From Endoconidiophora laricicola (Eukaryota; Ascomycota; Sordariomycetes; Microascales; Ceratocystidaceae), in assembly GCA_001640655.1 (NCBI GenBank), contig LXGT01000117.1, positions 1 to 64,000 of the forward strand: a DNA stretch of 64,000 nucleotides, written 5' to 3'. Both the position numbers and the translations under genes were made by a program. The notes beneath the pieces are model-generated. The model saw only the letters and a program-made list of their open reading frames with translations. It did not search any database and had not been told where the DNA came from. Shown here piece after piece: positions 22,801-35,197 of this stretch; position 1 is the first letter of the stretch, and every line of letters starts with the position of its first letter.

Positions 22801-23420
22801 GGGGGGGGATCACAGAAAGAAAGAGTAGCATTGGTAGAACGACTAGAGAAGTATGTGTGTATATAAAACATTCATGTGGTAGTTGCTATTGTACATATAT
22901 GTGGTTGTCTATGGGATCTTGTGTCACACTGACTTTGTTTCCTATTCAGGTCAGTATATGCTATGTGAGATACTAGATCAGTCCTATGAATATGAAAGAT
23001 GACATAAAGATGATGACTTGTTTATTAATCTGCCTTTGCCTAAAGATGATATATGAAATACTGTGTATAAAGAAATAAACTAGTTAGCAATAGATGTGAA
23101 TGTTATCATATAGTTATCAATCTTTTCACAAACAGCTGTAGAGTTTCATGCTTGGAGATAGGTAGACATTGAATGTGACAAGTAATCAAATCAAAAACAT
23201 AAAGCATTAGTGGATAGTACAGAAGGGGTTTCTTTGTTTATATGATTGCCATTCATATAAGCAAGCATATCACAGCATAGGTAGAAAATATGATTATCTA
23301 ACAAGAGATAAAGTCAATCTAAAGAGAATGAAATGTATGTCAGTTGAACGGAGATGCAATGATTTATATAGTAAATAACAATATCAACAGAATACAAAAG
23401 ATAATTGGAGAAGAGAAGAT

Positions 23421-23437
23421 ACACACACACACACACA
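23421..23437. repeat. (AC)n microsatellite
   Basis: Eight AC units in non-coding DNA. Confidence 0.9.
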
Positions 23438-24222
23438 TACACATATTAAGATATCCATGAAGAAAATTGTTTACAAGAATGAAGATATAAGTTTCCTACT
23501 TTTTTCAGTTATGCCACCCCTAAACCCGATGTCATACTAACAAGTTCCCAAACTAGATAAGAAAATAATAAAAAAACCATAACTTGGCTCGGAAAAAAAT
23601 ACCAGTTTGATATATGAAGACCAAGAAGATTAGAGAGAAGCGAACAAGTAAATAGGAGATATGAAGAAACCAGCAGTAACGGCAATGATGGATAATTCAG
23701 TTAAACAATCCTAAGATCTATTTAGCGGGGTATGAGTATTGCAAGAGGAAGCAAGAAAGTGAGTTAGTAAGAGAGAAGATAGGGTGCGAAATAGTAAAGC
23801 AAAGCTATGAAGTGAGATTCATAGGTAATCTCCAGTAGAAAAGTTAAATAAGATAAAAAGAACACTCTAGATTCCTCTTCTTTGTTTCGTTTGGCTATTC
23901 GTGCTAGCCAGGTTCAGACAAGAAATGATATAGGAGGAGGTAGAATAGCGGCAATGATGATCGGTGTGAGCCAGTATTACAAGCTGTATGTATGCATTTA
24001 ACAAAAAAAAAAAAAGGAACAGATAGAAAAAGGCGGAAATAATCGACAATACGGCGATAAGAAAAGGAAATATCCGAGAAAAAGCAAGTTGAACAAGTCA
24101 TGATATGGCGTAGAGATAGAGAGATAGAGAGAGACAAGACAAAGCCCAGGCAACCGAAAACAAAACGAGGTATAAAGAAAATAGAGTCCACATAAATCCC
24201 AGTCCGTCCGGTCTGATCCGCC

Positions 24223-26058
24223 TTACTGGGCGCCCTTGACGTTCTTCTTGACGTTAAGCGCCCACCGCAATTTGTCTAACGCATCCTTGGAATCTGACAG
24301 CAGCTTCTCCATGTGATCTTCGCGCTGGCGTGACAGCGCCTTGATGTCACGCAGCTGGTTCTCTTGCTCACGCTTGTAGGTTTCGAACTGGAACAGAATC
24401 TCCTCCTTTTGGCGCTGCAGCTCATCAATGTTTGAATGTTGCTGGTCGCACAGTTCGCGCAGCGTGTTAATCTTGTCGTCGTCTTTGCGCCGGTCGGCTA
24501 CGATGTCTGCAATCTTTCCGCGCATCTTGCCGACTACGCGCATAGTCTCTTCGCCTTGGTCCTTCCAGTGAGAGGCAATGGCGTTGTACCGGCCTTCCAT
24601 CAGTTGCGCGTGGTTGTTGGCCTCGTCAACCTGTGTCTGCGATGATTGCCGTAGCTTATCAACCTCATCGCGCCACACCTTTTCACGGTCTAGAGCTTCC
24701 TTTGCTCGCACACGCTCAAGCTCGACAGCCGCTGTCAAGGACTCGACCTGGCGCTCTTTTCGCGAAAGTAGAGTTTTGGTAACGTTGGCCTCGAGCAATC
24801 GGCTCTCGTAGTCGCCGACAAGGCGATCCATCTTCTCCTCGACCATTTTGGCCGCTTGTTTAGACTCCTCGGCTCGTAGCCGTTCGATCTGGATGTCGCG
24901 CTTAAGGGCCTCGTTATCGCTGACCAGCTTGTTGATGACACGGCCGGTCTTACCGAGGCCCGCCTTTCCGATGGTCGAGTCCCACGAGGGGTCATTAGGG
25001 TTTCCGTGGCCATTGGCATGGCCATTCCCATTTACGGCATGGCTCATGCCGTCCATGTTTTCTGGGGATGGCATTGGCGGCGCTATGGGGGGGAATTGTA
25101 GATCTATAGAGTCTGTCGAGAGGGGACGTGATCCTTTGGAAAAGGAGAACGCCTGTGCGGCAGCGGCGGCCTCGGCCTCGGCCTCGACAGCGTCTGGATG
25201 TTGTAGCGGGTCGACGGAGATGGAAGCTGAAGCGGCAGAAGTGTTGTTGGATATATCGAGGGTGCGTGTAGAGTCAGAGTCGTATTGACCTGCATTGGCT
25301 GCCCCTGGCTCATCTAAGGCGGCGGAAGCGTCTTTTAATCTGGCAGAAAAGGACGAGACAGTTACAGAGGGTGTAGTACTAGGGGCGCTAGTAGTCGAGG
25401 TGTTGTTTGTGCCTTTGTCATCGGCAGAAATTCCGTGACTGCTCGCCATGGACGCGGTGCTATTAACAGAACTCGAAAAGGCAGAATTTCTGGTAGTGGT
25501 AGAGGGTGCGTCTGAGCTCGAGTCGGATGTAACGCCGTCGAAGCTGGGGACGGTGCGAATGGTAGTAATAGTAGTGGTGGGCAGGGGACTATGACTGCTG
25601 CTGGGCTGCATGGTCGAACCACCAGCGGTTGATACTACGACGGGGATGGTAGAGATAGAGATAGAAGTAGTGCTATTATGCGTAGAGGCACTAGAGCTAC
25701 TAGGATATGCTTGGGATTGGGATTTGGATTCGGGAGATCGCCTTCTAGACAGCACGTTAAGGCTCTGTTTCATGCTGTTAAAGGCGCCAGATGCATTCGA
25801 GAGGCCGCGGCTAGAGGAAACTCCGGGGCCTTGATCGTCATGCGCCGACGACGATTGGGACAGCGAGGGTGCGCGGGACTTTGATTTCTGCGATAAAGCG
25901 ATTGATGGTGGCGGATGCTGCAGATTTTCAGCGTCTCGGTCGCGGTCTTTGAGGGATCTACTGTCGACAGAGGCTGAGCGCAGCAGATGAAGTCGGGGTT
26001 TGGACACTGAGTACAGGAAAACAAAGGTCAGCACAAAGATTACGAATAGCATCTCCAT
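24223..26058 (-). CDS. SHE3-domain coiled-coil protein
   Basis: From the first ATG (26058) the frame gives 611 residues. The C-terminal 250 residues (from about 360) open with STIGKAGLGKTGRVINKL, the signature of the fungal SHE3 family (Pfam SHE3, SWI5-dependent HO expression protein 3). They continue as a long heptad-rich coiled coil (about 375-595) rich in Glu, Lys and Arg. The middle (about 70-350) is low-complexity Ser/Thr/Pro. Yeast She3 is the adaptor that links mRNA-bound She2 to myosin Myo4 for mRNA transport; the role in filamentous fungi is not established. The start is uncertain. Residues 1-17 read as a membrane helix, yet the same DNA has a CTGAC branch site, pyrimidine tract and CAG acceptor ending at 26007, so they may be intronic. 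One alternative first exon is about 25 nt ending near 26304. Confidence 0.7.
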   Translation of the reverse strand: MEMLFVIFVLTFVFLYSVSKPRLHLLRSASVDSRSLKDRDRDAENLQHPPPSIALSQKSKSRAPSLSQSSSAHDDQGPGVSSSRGLSNASGAFNSMKQSLNVLSRRRSPESKSQSQAYPSSSSASTHNSTTSISISTIPVVVSTAGGSTMQPSSSHSPLPTTTITTIRTVPSFDGVTSDSSSDAPSTTTRNSAFSSSVNSTASMASSHGISADDKGTNNTSTTSAPSTTPSVTVSSFSARLKDASAALDEPGAANAGQYDSDSTRTLDISNNTSAASASISVDPLQHPDAVEAEAEAAAAAQAFSFSKGSRPLSTDSIDLQFPPIAPPMPSPENMDGMSHAVNGNGHANGHGNPNDPSWDSTIGKAGLGKTGRVINKLVSDNEALKRDIQIERLRAEESKQAAKMVEEKMDRLVGDYESRLLEANVTKTLLSRKERQVESLTAAVELERVRAKEALDREKVWRDEVDKLRQSSQTQVDEANNHAQLMEGRYNAIASHWKDQGEETMRVVGKMRGKIADIVADRRKDDDKINTLRELCDQQHSNIDELQRQKEEILFQFETYKREQENQLRDIKALSRQREDHMEKLLSDSKDALDKLRWALNVKKNVKGAQ

Positions 26059-29000
26059 AAGTGATGGACGCGATGGTTCCACGAATTCTTTTAATCACGG
26101 GAGTTGAAGCAAAGCAAGCAGTAAAAGACGGACTATCGGTTCGGTGGGCTGTAAAATTGGCGGCAGACGTCGAGACAAACAATTGGACCACGGCTTAGGC
26201 TGTCTTGGTCTTTCTAGACTAGCAGGTCGATAGGATGAGATGATGTGGATGGATGGTGGCGTTCTTGTCCCCAGCGACTAGCTAGTTCGCGTTTCTTGCT
26301 ACATTTCTCTCTCGTTGTCGTCGACATCAATGGCCATCACTATCGCGGTTTCCGTTAAGCCCAATTAGAATCCAGTGAGAGCCCTCACGTCGAGCCCTCT
26401 AGTGCAAGGCACCGCTAGATTGGACTAATGCGTAGTGGGCACATTGCAAGAGTGAGTTCCAGAACCAAGGAATGCTGCAGAGGAGCTTCTTCAAGCTAAG
26501 CACACCTCAGCAGCGTCTAGAATGGTGGGCGAATGACAGCTAGACACATAAACTGGTGCTAGAATGCCCGCCCTGGCCTGAAATACGGCTAAGCTGTTGG
26601 TCATCTGCAGTTTTGTGATGGATGCCCTCCTCCATCAAGCAGCGCTAGAGACAGTCGAGATATGATTGCTGTGCTTATTCTGCTTACTTGCTTGCCTGGT
26701 GATTAGGGTATATAAAACAGAGAAAGGGTTGCGCCATACCAGTCAGAGTGCGGTTCTTAGACACGGCGAGGTCTTCGGAAGAGACAGTAGGAGGTCGGTT
26801 CTTCTTGAGGAAACGTTTCGGCATTCTCTCGATTCAAGAAGTAAACAGAGAAAAAAGAAGTCGGGAACAGGGAAAGAAGGAACCGCAGGAAAGCGGACAG
26901 CAAGGAAGGGGGGAGAAATTCGCGTCCTCTACGATCCCCAAATGGGCGTTTTTTTTCTTCTTTTTAGCTTCTTCTGCGCCCAGGTAGATCCTCGGAAGCT
27001 TTGTCGAAGGCTTCTTTGTGCTATCTTTGCTACTTAGAGCTTCTCTTGCTGCTGCAAAGCCGATCGCTTTTTTTTGTTTACTTTTGTTGCCTAGGCGGCG
27101 TTCTGTTCTCAACCTAGAGTTACACTGGACGGTCTGGCGATGTCGACTTGGTCAAGAAGCGCTTGGTTGCAGCTTAACTTGCAGTAGTGCGGCGCTGTAA
27201 CACGGGCAACTAATCGAGTTCGGTAGGGGGGTGCAGCAGTACTTCTCGGTGGCTGAGTCGCTGTAAATGTACGGCGTTTGGCGCTAATGCAGTAGCTCAG
27301 AGACGGCTAGCTAGATGATATGTGAAATGTCGATAGCTGCAAGATGAAACAACAGAGGAAAAGATGATAATGGTAGAAGAGCTCGAGACTTTCTGTCTTT
27401 TCTCTCGTTTGTTCAAAGTTGCCTTCTAACTAACTTCACACGGGCCAGGGGCTCTTCTCAAGAAATACGATAGACGCAATTGCAGCAGAACAAGCATGAT
27501 GATAATTGGATGGCTGAACGAAATCCAAACCTTGAGACGCCGTACAAGCAGAACAGGAAAAGAGGCGAGGCGAGGCAAGGCAAGGTCAACACCCCAAGCT
27601 CTCTGTATTAATACAGTGTGTAAGCAAACCCACTTGATGACTAGAAGAGGCAATCCGTTGGCAATCGTGCGCTCGCTGCCCACGGCTTGGTTGTCTGGTT
27701 GATGGGCTGGCAGGTGCGCTGTAAGCTCTAGATTGGCTTCCTTGCACTTGCACTGTCTATCTGTTGCTCTTCCTTGCTCGGATTGGCGTCGACAAGGCCG
27801 GCTAACGGTCAGAAATGGAGCTTGACGAATTATATAGGGTGGCAACTTAGCCGTGATGCTATGTTAAGAGTCTTGTGAAAACGGTGCCAAACTACTACTG
27901 TAGTCTATACAAAAGAACGTTCTAGGAACGACGATAATTATAAAAGGTCGGCGTTTGTCCTCGAGATCAGCACTTCAGTATGTGATATATAAATATACAC
28001 CGCTGATGACTTGCAGCATGATACATCACACTATTCCACAAGCATTCAGGCACCCACAAACAGTCGGTTATTGGCAGCACAAGATATCCCCTGCGTGCAT
28101 TTGCATTGCCCGCGTGTCTCTTTTCCTGATACATTGTTCTGATCCAGGCGCTACTCTAATCGAGCCACAATCCTGCTCCCTTCAACCTGGCTCGAGGGGA
28201 CCCTTCTTCTCGTCTTGTTCATCCACTTGGAGACCACTCAACCTGGCTTTGCTTTCAACTGCTTGGTTGGTACCGCCGCTGGACATGGAACAGGCAGGAC
28301 CTTTTGCTCGAAGAAACAGCCGAAGCTGGATGAACGTGCAAACTTCGACTAAACGAAGTCTGATTACGCTGCGCTTGTCTGGGACCTAGCCTGGCCTGGT
28401 CGAAGGAAAGAGATGAAGAAGGACGGCCATACATGGTTGCGCGAACACGATCATCGTCTTAGCAGCCAGGTTTTCTAGCTAGTAGTAGTAAGTTGCACTA
28501 ACCTTATGCGAGGCTAGTTATCTTGTCTAGGCCGAACAATGGCGCTCTGAGATAGAGCCTCGATAGTGCTGCATCAGATAGAAAGACGGGTGTCAAAAGT
28601 ATGATTTAATGTTGTTTGAATATACTCTCAGCGTCAAAGTAAACGCAAAGCACTTAAGAGTAGCGACCAGCAGCTAAACTACGCAATCTATGAAAACGGT
28701 CTTGCGGTTGGGACGACTGGCTTCTGCTTTATGGAAGCAGCAACCGAGTGCCACCTATCAGCACCATCTAAAACACTAGTATAGTTAGAATAGTATTGTA
28801 TAGTATTGTACGCACTTTGCCCTTGATGGCTGCTGCAATACACTAAGTAGCGTACCTGGAAAGTGCTTGTTTGTAGGTTCACATTGCAGTATCTTGTGTT
28901 CAGACTATGCTTGATTAACAGGTCTCAATCCCTCCTTCACAACATACCCACAAAAAGGCATTTGTTCTTGTTGATTCTACTTGGTTGTCTTTCTTATATG

Positions 29001-31209
29001 CTTGTTATGGCTAGACTTGTTGTGCTGCGAACCTTAGATGTGAACTTAACAGAATTCTGAAAGTCACTTTACGGTGGCTAACATAATCCAGCCGGTCGTC
29101 TAAGGGGGGTGGGTGCCTTAGCAGGAGGCTTCAAAGCTCTGCCCAGTAACCAATCTGGCGTCGTTTGCGTATACGTTAAATACTCCACACACACTATAGT
29201 TAGGTCTCTAGTATTAGTCAAGCCCGTCACCCTTCTATAGACTCCCGAAAACCAGATACTTCCCGTCTGACACAAGCCTACCATATCCAATAGCAGCATA
29301 CATTGTTGCTAGTTCCATACTATGTAACACGCTTAGCTATGTTTGTCTTGCGTTTAGCTATTGTGACGATGATCCGATGACAAGCACTGTCTCTATTCAC
29401 AGTAGCCAGCCTAGCAAGCAATCTATCAATTTGAGCCCTGTGCCAGTCTGTTTGCTAAAATCAAGGAGATAGCTCTTATGAGGCATAATCCCAACATGAA
29501 TATCCATACCTTTTTTTTCAATTTGGTCGCCATCAAGCCTTTTTTAACTATGTGCCTTACAAAATACGGATTCACCCCAGCAACGCCACAGCCCGGCAAC
29601 GTAGATAGTAATTCAGAAAATGCCGTTTATTCTAATAATATACTTTACAACCCGCTAATTTCCATACTTGCAAATACACTTTGATTAGTCAGCAAATCCT
29701 AAGAATATTATCTAATGTGGTGATCATTTAAAGGTGAGGAAAACACACAAAATTATGGTTTTCATGCCTATAGGCAATCAAATATATGTATAAAGAGTAC
29801 ATTTATAATAAAACATCTTAACTTTTAATTTGATTTTTGACAACGACCTTTCGGCAGCCAATGCACAAAGTTTGTGTCTGCTAAAAGTAGTTCAACATGC
29901 CGACAATGAACAACAATGTAATTTATTTATCTGCTTCGTTTATTTTGTAGACATGACGCAAGCAGCGTATCGCCCTGATTCACATATTCTCTCATTACAG
30001 TACTACTAATAAATGGAAATATGCTTGAATCTTATTAGCATGTTCCATCAACATACTTGAAGCAGAATCTCATCTATAAACGATGGTTGCCTATGTCTCA
30101 AGTCCTTACCAAAATCTGAGAAGGAGATACTAATCCATAGTAGAAAGGTATTGATTAGATTTGTCTGTTGTGATCTCTAGGTCCCCTTTATAGTTTCTGA
30201 TTTATGGCTTTAGCAGCCCAGCATTTCCCTCCCTTGCATTCTAACATCCCATAACAAGTAATTCTTAATGGCTGCATTGTTTTTGCTTCTTCTTATTTTG
30301 CATAACATTCATCTTGTGTCATCTTAATTCAGGTCATACATACTATGTCACGAGCCTTTATAATTTCTTTTTCAAAAGAGCTTGGTCATCTCCCCTTCCC
30401 TTCGGACTTCACGATACGTTCATAGTGCAGTTTTCTCTGCAACCACTTCATCCAACCAGATTTTTTCCAGCCTATCAAGCTACTGGCAGCTATTTATTAA
30501 ACCTAGTTTGTATATTGACATTTCTTTCAGCCTCGTTGGCTCCAATATTTTCATCAATGGTACTTAAGTAGTAAAATATACATCGTATCTTACAAAATTT
30601 GTAAATTTGAATATTATTACTAACCCTTGTGGAGAGGTAAAGTCATGGTCCTTTTTCATTTCAAGCGTTTTTCGTCTTGCTGATGTTCAGCTAGACACGA
30701 CTACATCTAGCTCTTACTATCATTACTACGGCATCGTCAATCCAATGGAGGTGAAAAATAATGAACAGCAAATAAAATTTCAGAATAATGCTAAACTTTG
30801 ATATATATTCGTCGCCAAGATTGTATTTTCTTGACATGAGAATTTAAAGGTTGAGGCACATACAAACTGGGATGAATAGATATATATATATTTAAAATAG
30901 CTTGGTGGATGAAAATCCACTAAAATCATAGCACAATAGAGAATTGCAAGAAAGGACGGTTTATACTACTACTGGTATTTTATAAGATATGATGAAAGCG
31001 ACATTGCTAGTAGAAGCAGGTACTATCACACTATTCATAGTTCTAGAAACTGAATATGATTATTGCTTTAATAAATTTATTAGCACTTTATATTACAAGC
31101 TCTAGATGGCCCATCTTGATTATAATGGTGTACATCTGTGCAAGTGAAAGCTTGTACAAATATTGGCTATAACGGCCAGTCTAGAAACGAACCATCTGAC
31201 TTTGTTCTT
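26059..31209. other. Gene-poor region, 5.1 kb
   Basis: Upstream region and possible 5' exon/intron of the SHE3-domain gene at the left end, and the 3' flank of symplekin at the right end. Only short, unsupported frames in between. A tandem TAGTATTGTA duplication lies near 28792-28811. No transposon or RNA gene recognised. Confidence 0.5.
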
Positions 31210-33802
31210 TTACACAGCAACAGCAGCCGATTCTCCAGCGGAAACTACCTTATTATTTTCCAATTCTTGTGTGGCAGCATTAAGCCATTCAGGTCGGAAC
31301 TTGGCTAGATATTTGCCGGCCATGACCCGAGCATCATCGACTAAAAAAATTTAATGTGTTAGTATCATCATCTTATTGAAATATCACTTAACCATGTATG
31401 TCCATGTGGATAGTGCATACCATCTGTCCAGATACTTTGAATAGCATCGAGAGCAATCTCCTTTACAGGCGGTCGCATCATCACTAGATACAGAAGACTG
31501 TTCAGCACCAATGACACTACCGTTGGATCACGACATGTCGCCTTGACACGCGATAGAATCGGTTCACTCAGCTCCGGAATCTCCGAAAGGAAACGTGTCA
31601 GTACCTTATCACCAGGATGTAGATACGGCAGGAATCCATCGAGTAACCGCAGCGCAAGCCGATGGTATTGCGGCTCACGTCCGACTATGCCTTCCTTGGA
31701 TTGTACCCGATCATTGTACCACTCCTCACAGAGCCATGTGACGGCCACATCGATACGCTTGCGGAAGTCGGCGAGCACGTATTCGGATATCATATCGCGG
31801 AGAACATTATTAAGGGTGGACGGCTGTGGCATGTGCTTGGATAGTGCTGTTGATGAATGCTCTTCTGTATCGTCGGATTCATCCTTGGCGTCAAATTGTC
31901 CGACTTCGGTTGAATTGCGGGTTGCAACGCGAATGAGAGTTGTAATCCAGGAGTCGCGGTCGCCTGTATTTCCGGCAAATTGTCTCCAGCCGAGTTTCGT
32001 CTTTTTCGCTGCCGAATCGTCACTCACGGTGACACGGTCCTCGAAGACTTGTCTAAGTGCAAGCTGACCCATCCCTAGCGCTGATTCTTGAGTTAGAGGA
32101 GGTGCCGTGGGGAGCTTGAAAGCTTCCAGTGATAGTGATGCCTCGGGCTTAGGAACTACCGCTTGAGTGGGTTCGCTGTCCAATTTATTCTGGATCTGCT
32201 CATTGTCTTCAGCTGTGTAGAAGTCTGGTTCGTAATCATCGTCGTCATCATCGACGCCCAAAGGTTGAGTGTTTGGGTTCATGGAGGAAGGAGGTGGTGC
32301 GGCTGCTCGAAGGGCCTCAAGCCGTCGCCTAACATCTTGAATTTTCTGATCAAGGACATCCGGCTTCATAGAAGCCATTGTTGATATGACGATACGTGAA
32401 ACTAATGCCGGCGGTAGGGTGTGTACATCGAAGTTTTTGACCGTATCTGAAGTGGTCTTGGTGAGTGTAAAGATATCGGCAAGCGTATGAGGGCCAGCCG
32501 CTAATGGTGGGGTTTGGTAATCTGCTTCTTCTTGCTTAATCGTGGGCGCTGATGGCGGCTGAGCCATGCGCTGACGTTTGGGATCCGAATGAGGATGTTG
32601 CGGTGGCTCCAATGGGCGTTTGCGACCAGCCTCATCTAAGGCATTTGGCCCTCTTACCATTAACCATTCAATCCTTTGGTGGATACGTTGCGCGAACGGG
32701 TTCTGAGGATCTCGTTTCATAAACCCTATCAAGAAGATGCGTACCGTCTTCATCATGGATCTGATAACAACCTTTTCTTTGGGGGTAGGGTTGCCGTTAG
32801 TATTTTTGAAGGGATCAAAGTTTAGAACCACGTTGAGAATCCGGTTGCCAACATTCTGGCGTGCCCGGACAAGAATAGAAAGACAGTTGAGGGTCGCATC
32901 AACAAGCAGGCCATCATTTGGCGACGATGTTCTAGGCATTATTGTTGTTAGATATAGGTATAGTTGGCGTCGACTTGTAGAAATGGCGTAGCACTTACAC
33001 GTTATTGTCTTGAAGAGTGCTTAGAATACGATCCAAAAGGCCATGAGCTTCTGCTTCTAGCATACGCGGATCGAGAGTACTATGGTTTGGTGGGATGTGA
33101 TCAAGTGATACATCCATAGAGTCACCCCGCTGCAAAATGTGTTAGGAATTCCATTATCTTAAGAGCCTTTGATAACTCATTGAGATAGAGCATGATACAT
33201 ATATATATATGTATCATGCAGACATACCTTGGGTTCTGAGCTCGCTGAAGGGGTTTGGGCAAACACGACTCGTTGCGCAAACTTGATACAGCAAAGACGG
33301 ATGCTGACGTTTGATGTGTCCCAGAGACTCAGTATTCTCGACTTGATCGCCGTCATCTTTTGCCAAGTGATATTGTCGTATGAGTTTTCGATACTAGAAG
33401 AAGGAATGGATGTTAGACTGAATGCTGGGACCATAACTTGGATGCATATTGAGACAAGACTGACGTCCAACGCAGAGTGACGGGAAAGACACTCGCACAG
33501 GTCAAGATGATGCTCTGTAGAACATGAGAATCTTCCTTTGGGTTATTCAAAACGACCTCTAACGTGTCAAGAACGCCGCCGACCTGCATAGTCTCTTTGT
33601 CCTTTTCAGACAGAGCTGGCGTCGCAAAGGCTTCTGCCAGGAAATCAGCACCCCATCGACGAAGCTCGAGGAGCGTATTAGGTTGCAACAACGGTAAAAT
33701 TCCCTTGACAACATCTGGGTAGAACTTGACGTCAGCTAGTACCAGCTTCCGAGCATCATTCAGCTGGCGGATCTGGTCCTCAACACTCGGAGCGCCTGCC
33801 AT
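31210..33802 (-). CDS. PTA1: Symplekin/Pta1, mRNA cleavage and polyadenylation scaffold
   Basis: Five exons: 33802-33465, 33393-33228, 33129-32999, 32931-31421 and 31340-31210. Introns are 71, 98, 67 and 80 nt; acceptors are preceded by CTAAC-type branch sites. The frame is continuous and gives 758 residues. The N-terminal half matches the symplekin/Pta1 N-terminal HEAT-like domain: VEDQIRQLNDARKLVLAD, LQSIILTCASVFP, WQKMTAIKSRIL-x-LWDT, VRICCIKF-like SIRLCCIKFAQRVV, and PPNH...LEAEAHGLLDRIL. The C-terminus (VDDARVMAGKYLAKFRPEWL) also follows fungal Pta1. The protein scaffolds the cleavage and polyadenylation factor in the nucleus. An apparent start at 32939 is false: that ATGCCTAG is the acceptor of intron 3. 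The gene is divergent from COA3 across 1.0 kb. Intron 2 carries a 30-nt perfect palindrome. Confidence 0.9.
33190..33219. repeat. Perfect 30-nt palindrome inside symplekin intron 2
   Basis: GCATGATAC, then an alternating AT core, then GTATCATGC; the two 15-nt halves are exact reverse complements. It starts about 8 nt downstream of the intron 2 donor (GTATGT at 33227-33222) on the transcribed strand. Confidence 0.9.
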
Positions 33803-34833
33803 GATTCTGTGGGTTCCAGCGAGTCTGGGCTTGTTGTCAATATGATCGTGTTATGCCACAATATGGCGGATGTCGTTGTGGTAGAAGTGGTGTTGTAGAT
33901 GTGAAGCGAGGCTGAAAGGTCACAGAACGTGCCACAGGATAGGTGGGTATAGAATTGACAGCGGCTTTGAGGATATTGAATCGTGGATAGTGGGCGGACA
34001 CCGAAAATAGTGGCGCTGTAGTATATTGAAATTACGTCTGCAGATTGGAGGCAGGGAAAAAAAAGACCGCGCGCACAAAGAAACGAATGAAGTCCGTGGA
34101 GTGACTGATGCAATCGTGGAGTTGAAGATGTCGTGGCGGAGAGAGCTGGATTGCATGAAGTTGGCAAGAATCCCCCGTTCGGAGCTCCAGAAAAAAAATA
34201 GACGGAAATAGCCCTGTCGCGAAGTCTGAAGCACAACCGCGTGCTTCCTTCCTAGACTATTAGTAAAGTGATAGCTCCAGACGGCTGGCTCGATGGTTTG
34301 ATTGGGAGAAGAAGACGGGCTTGGTTGGAAGCCTCAAATAGGAATGGAGCGAATACAAGGCAACAGTATAGTTTTATTTACTGAAAATACCGCAGAAGAC
34401 AGATGCGTAATTCTAGCTGGAAGTCACGTCCTTTGATCGCAATTATTGCCTATACTAATTCAGTTAATGAATAGAATCAAAGCTTCTGGCATTCACTATT
34501 GCTGGTCGCGGCTAAACGAGGTGCTTGATCTGGAAAAATACACATGGAAAGATGGATCCTTCTACCTTCTTTAATTTTTAGTCTAATTTACGATGTCACT
34601 AACATGACAATGACAAAGCAGCCTGGCTGGTATATAGCCGAAAATCACCCGTCACAGAGCATTGCATCCGTCAGCCCATTTTCTTCTTCTGAGGCGTGCT
34701 ATAAACGGCTCGTGATAATGTAATTTCTGGAGGCCTTGAGTTACTAAGCACGTAGTTGGACTAATTGTATAGTCTTAAATTGCTCAAAGTTCTCAGACTG
34801 CATATATCCTACTTTACAACTATTCTCGCAACC
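33803..34833. promoter_or_regulatory. Divergent promoter region, symplekin/COA3
   Basis: The only space between two oppositely oriented start codons, so both promoters and 5' leaders must lie here. A stretch on the minus strand (34236-33920) stays open but has leader-like composition and no family match. No specific factor sites were assigned. Confidence 0.55.
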
Positions 34834-35197
34834 ATGCCTGCGTAAGTCCTCACCTGTCTATACTTCTTGTGATGGACAATCCTATAACTGAACCTTCTTT
34901 ATTAACCGGCGTTTCCTCATTATAGCGACCAGTCCTACTATACCCGTAACTTTGGCCAAGGCCAGGCCCTGGTTCGCGCACGTAAGCCGTATCTTATCAA
35001 AAATGCTGCCACTGGCTTCGCTCTCACAGCTGTTGTCGGTGCCGTTTGTACGTCAAAACATTGCCTGTTTACTATGATAGCCATATTGCTAACTCTGATG
35101 TTTACGTATAGACTGGTACACTCTTAATGCTGTTGGCCAAGAGAACTTCGACGATGTCAAAGTCCCCGAGACACCTCACCCAGCAAAGAAGTCATGA
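34834..35197 (+). CDS. COA3: Cytochrome c oxidase assembly factor 3 (COA3)
   Basis: Three exons: 34834-34841 (only 8 nt, ATGCCTGC), 34926-35047 and 35112-35197. Introns are 84 and 64 nt (donors GTAAGT and GTACGT; acceptors TATAG). The product has 71 residues: DQSYYTRNFGQGQALVRARKP, KNAATGF, one transmembrane helix at about 36-55, and the conserved tail GQENFDDVKVPETP. This arrangement (short matrix N-terminus with RARKPYL-x-KN, one inner-membrane helix, F-x-DVKVP tail) is that of fungal COA3, which acts with Cox14 on newly made Cox1 in the mitochondrial inner membrane. It has no cleavable presequence, as expected for the family. Confidence 0.88.

Larger units (their letters stand above)
15062..24222. 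other. Gene desert, 9.2 kb
   Basis: No supported gene on either strand. Contents: upstream region of the GPI-type protein gene (CT-rich on the minus strand, about 15230-15310), an (ACA)n run at 15581-15605, an A5T-type run at 17079-17117, a dispersed-element copy at 19278-19310, a stem-loop at 19846-19882, A10G8 at 22791-22808, (AC)n at 23421-23437, and A-rich sequence at 24000-24160 that probably belongs to the 3' region of the SHE3-domain gene. Confidence 0.55.

Noticed and set aside
27200..27222. Possible fifth copy of the dispersed element (CTAATCGAG match)
   Set aside because: No A tail, no GTCATAG block and no direct repeats.
27955..28389. Forward open frame of 144 codons
   Set aside because: It begins at TTG rather than ATG, has no family features and sits in low-coding DNA.
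32926..32939. Apparent ATG start of a 523-residue protein in symplekin
   Set aside because: The ATGCCTAG there is the 3' end of intron 3; upstream exons carry the conserved symplekin N-terminus in frame.
33413..33464. Read-through C-terminus of the first symplekin exon
   Set aside because: Splicing at GTCAGT (33464) to the acceptor at 33394 restores the family sequence, so the trailing residues are intronic.
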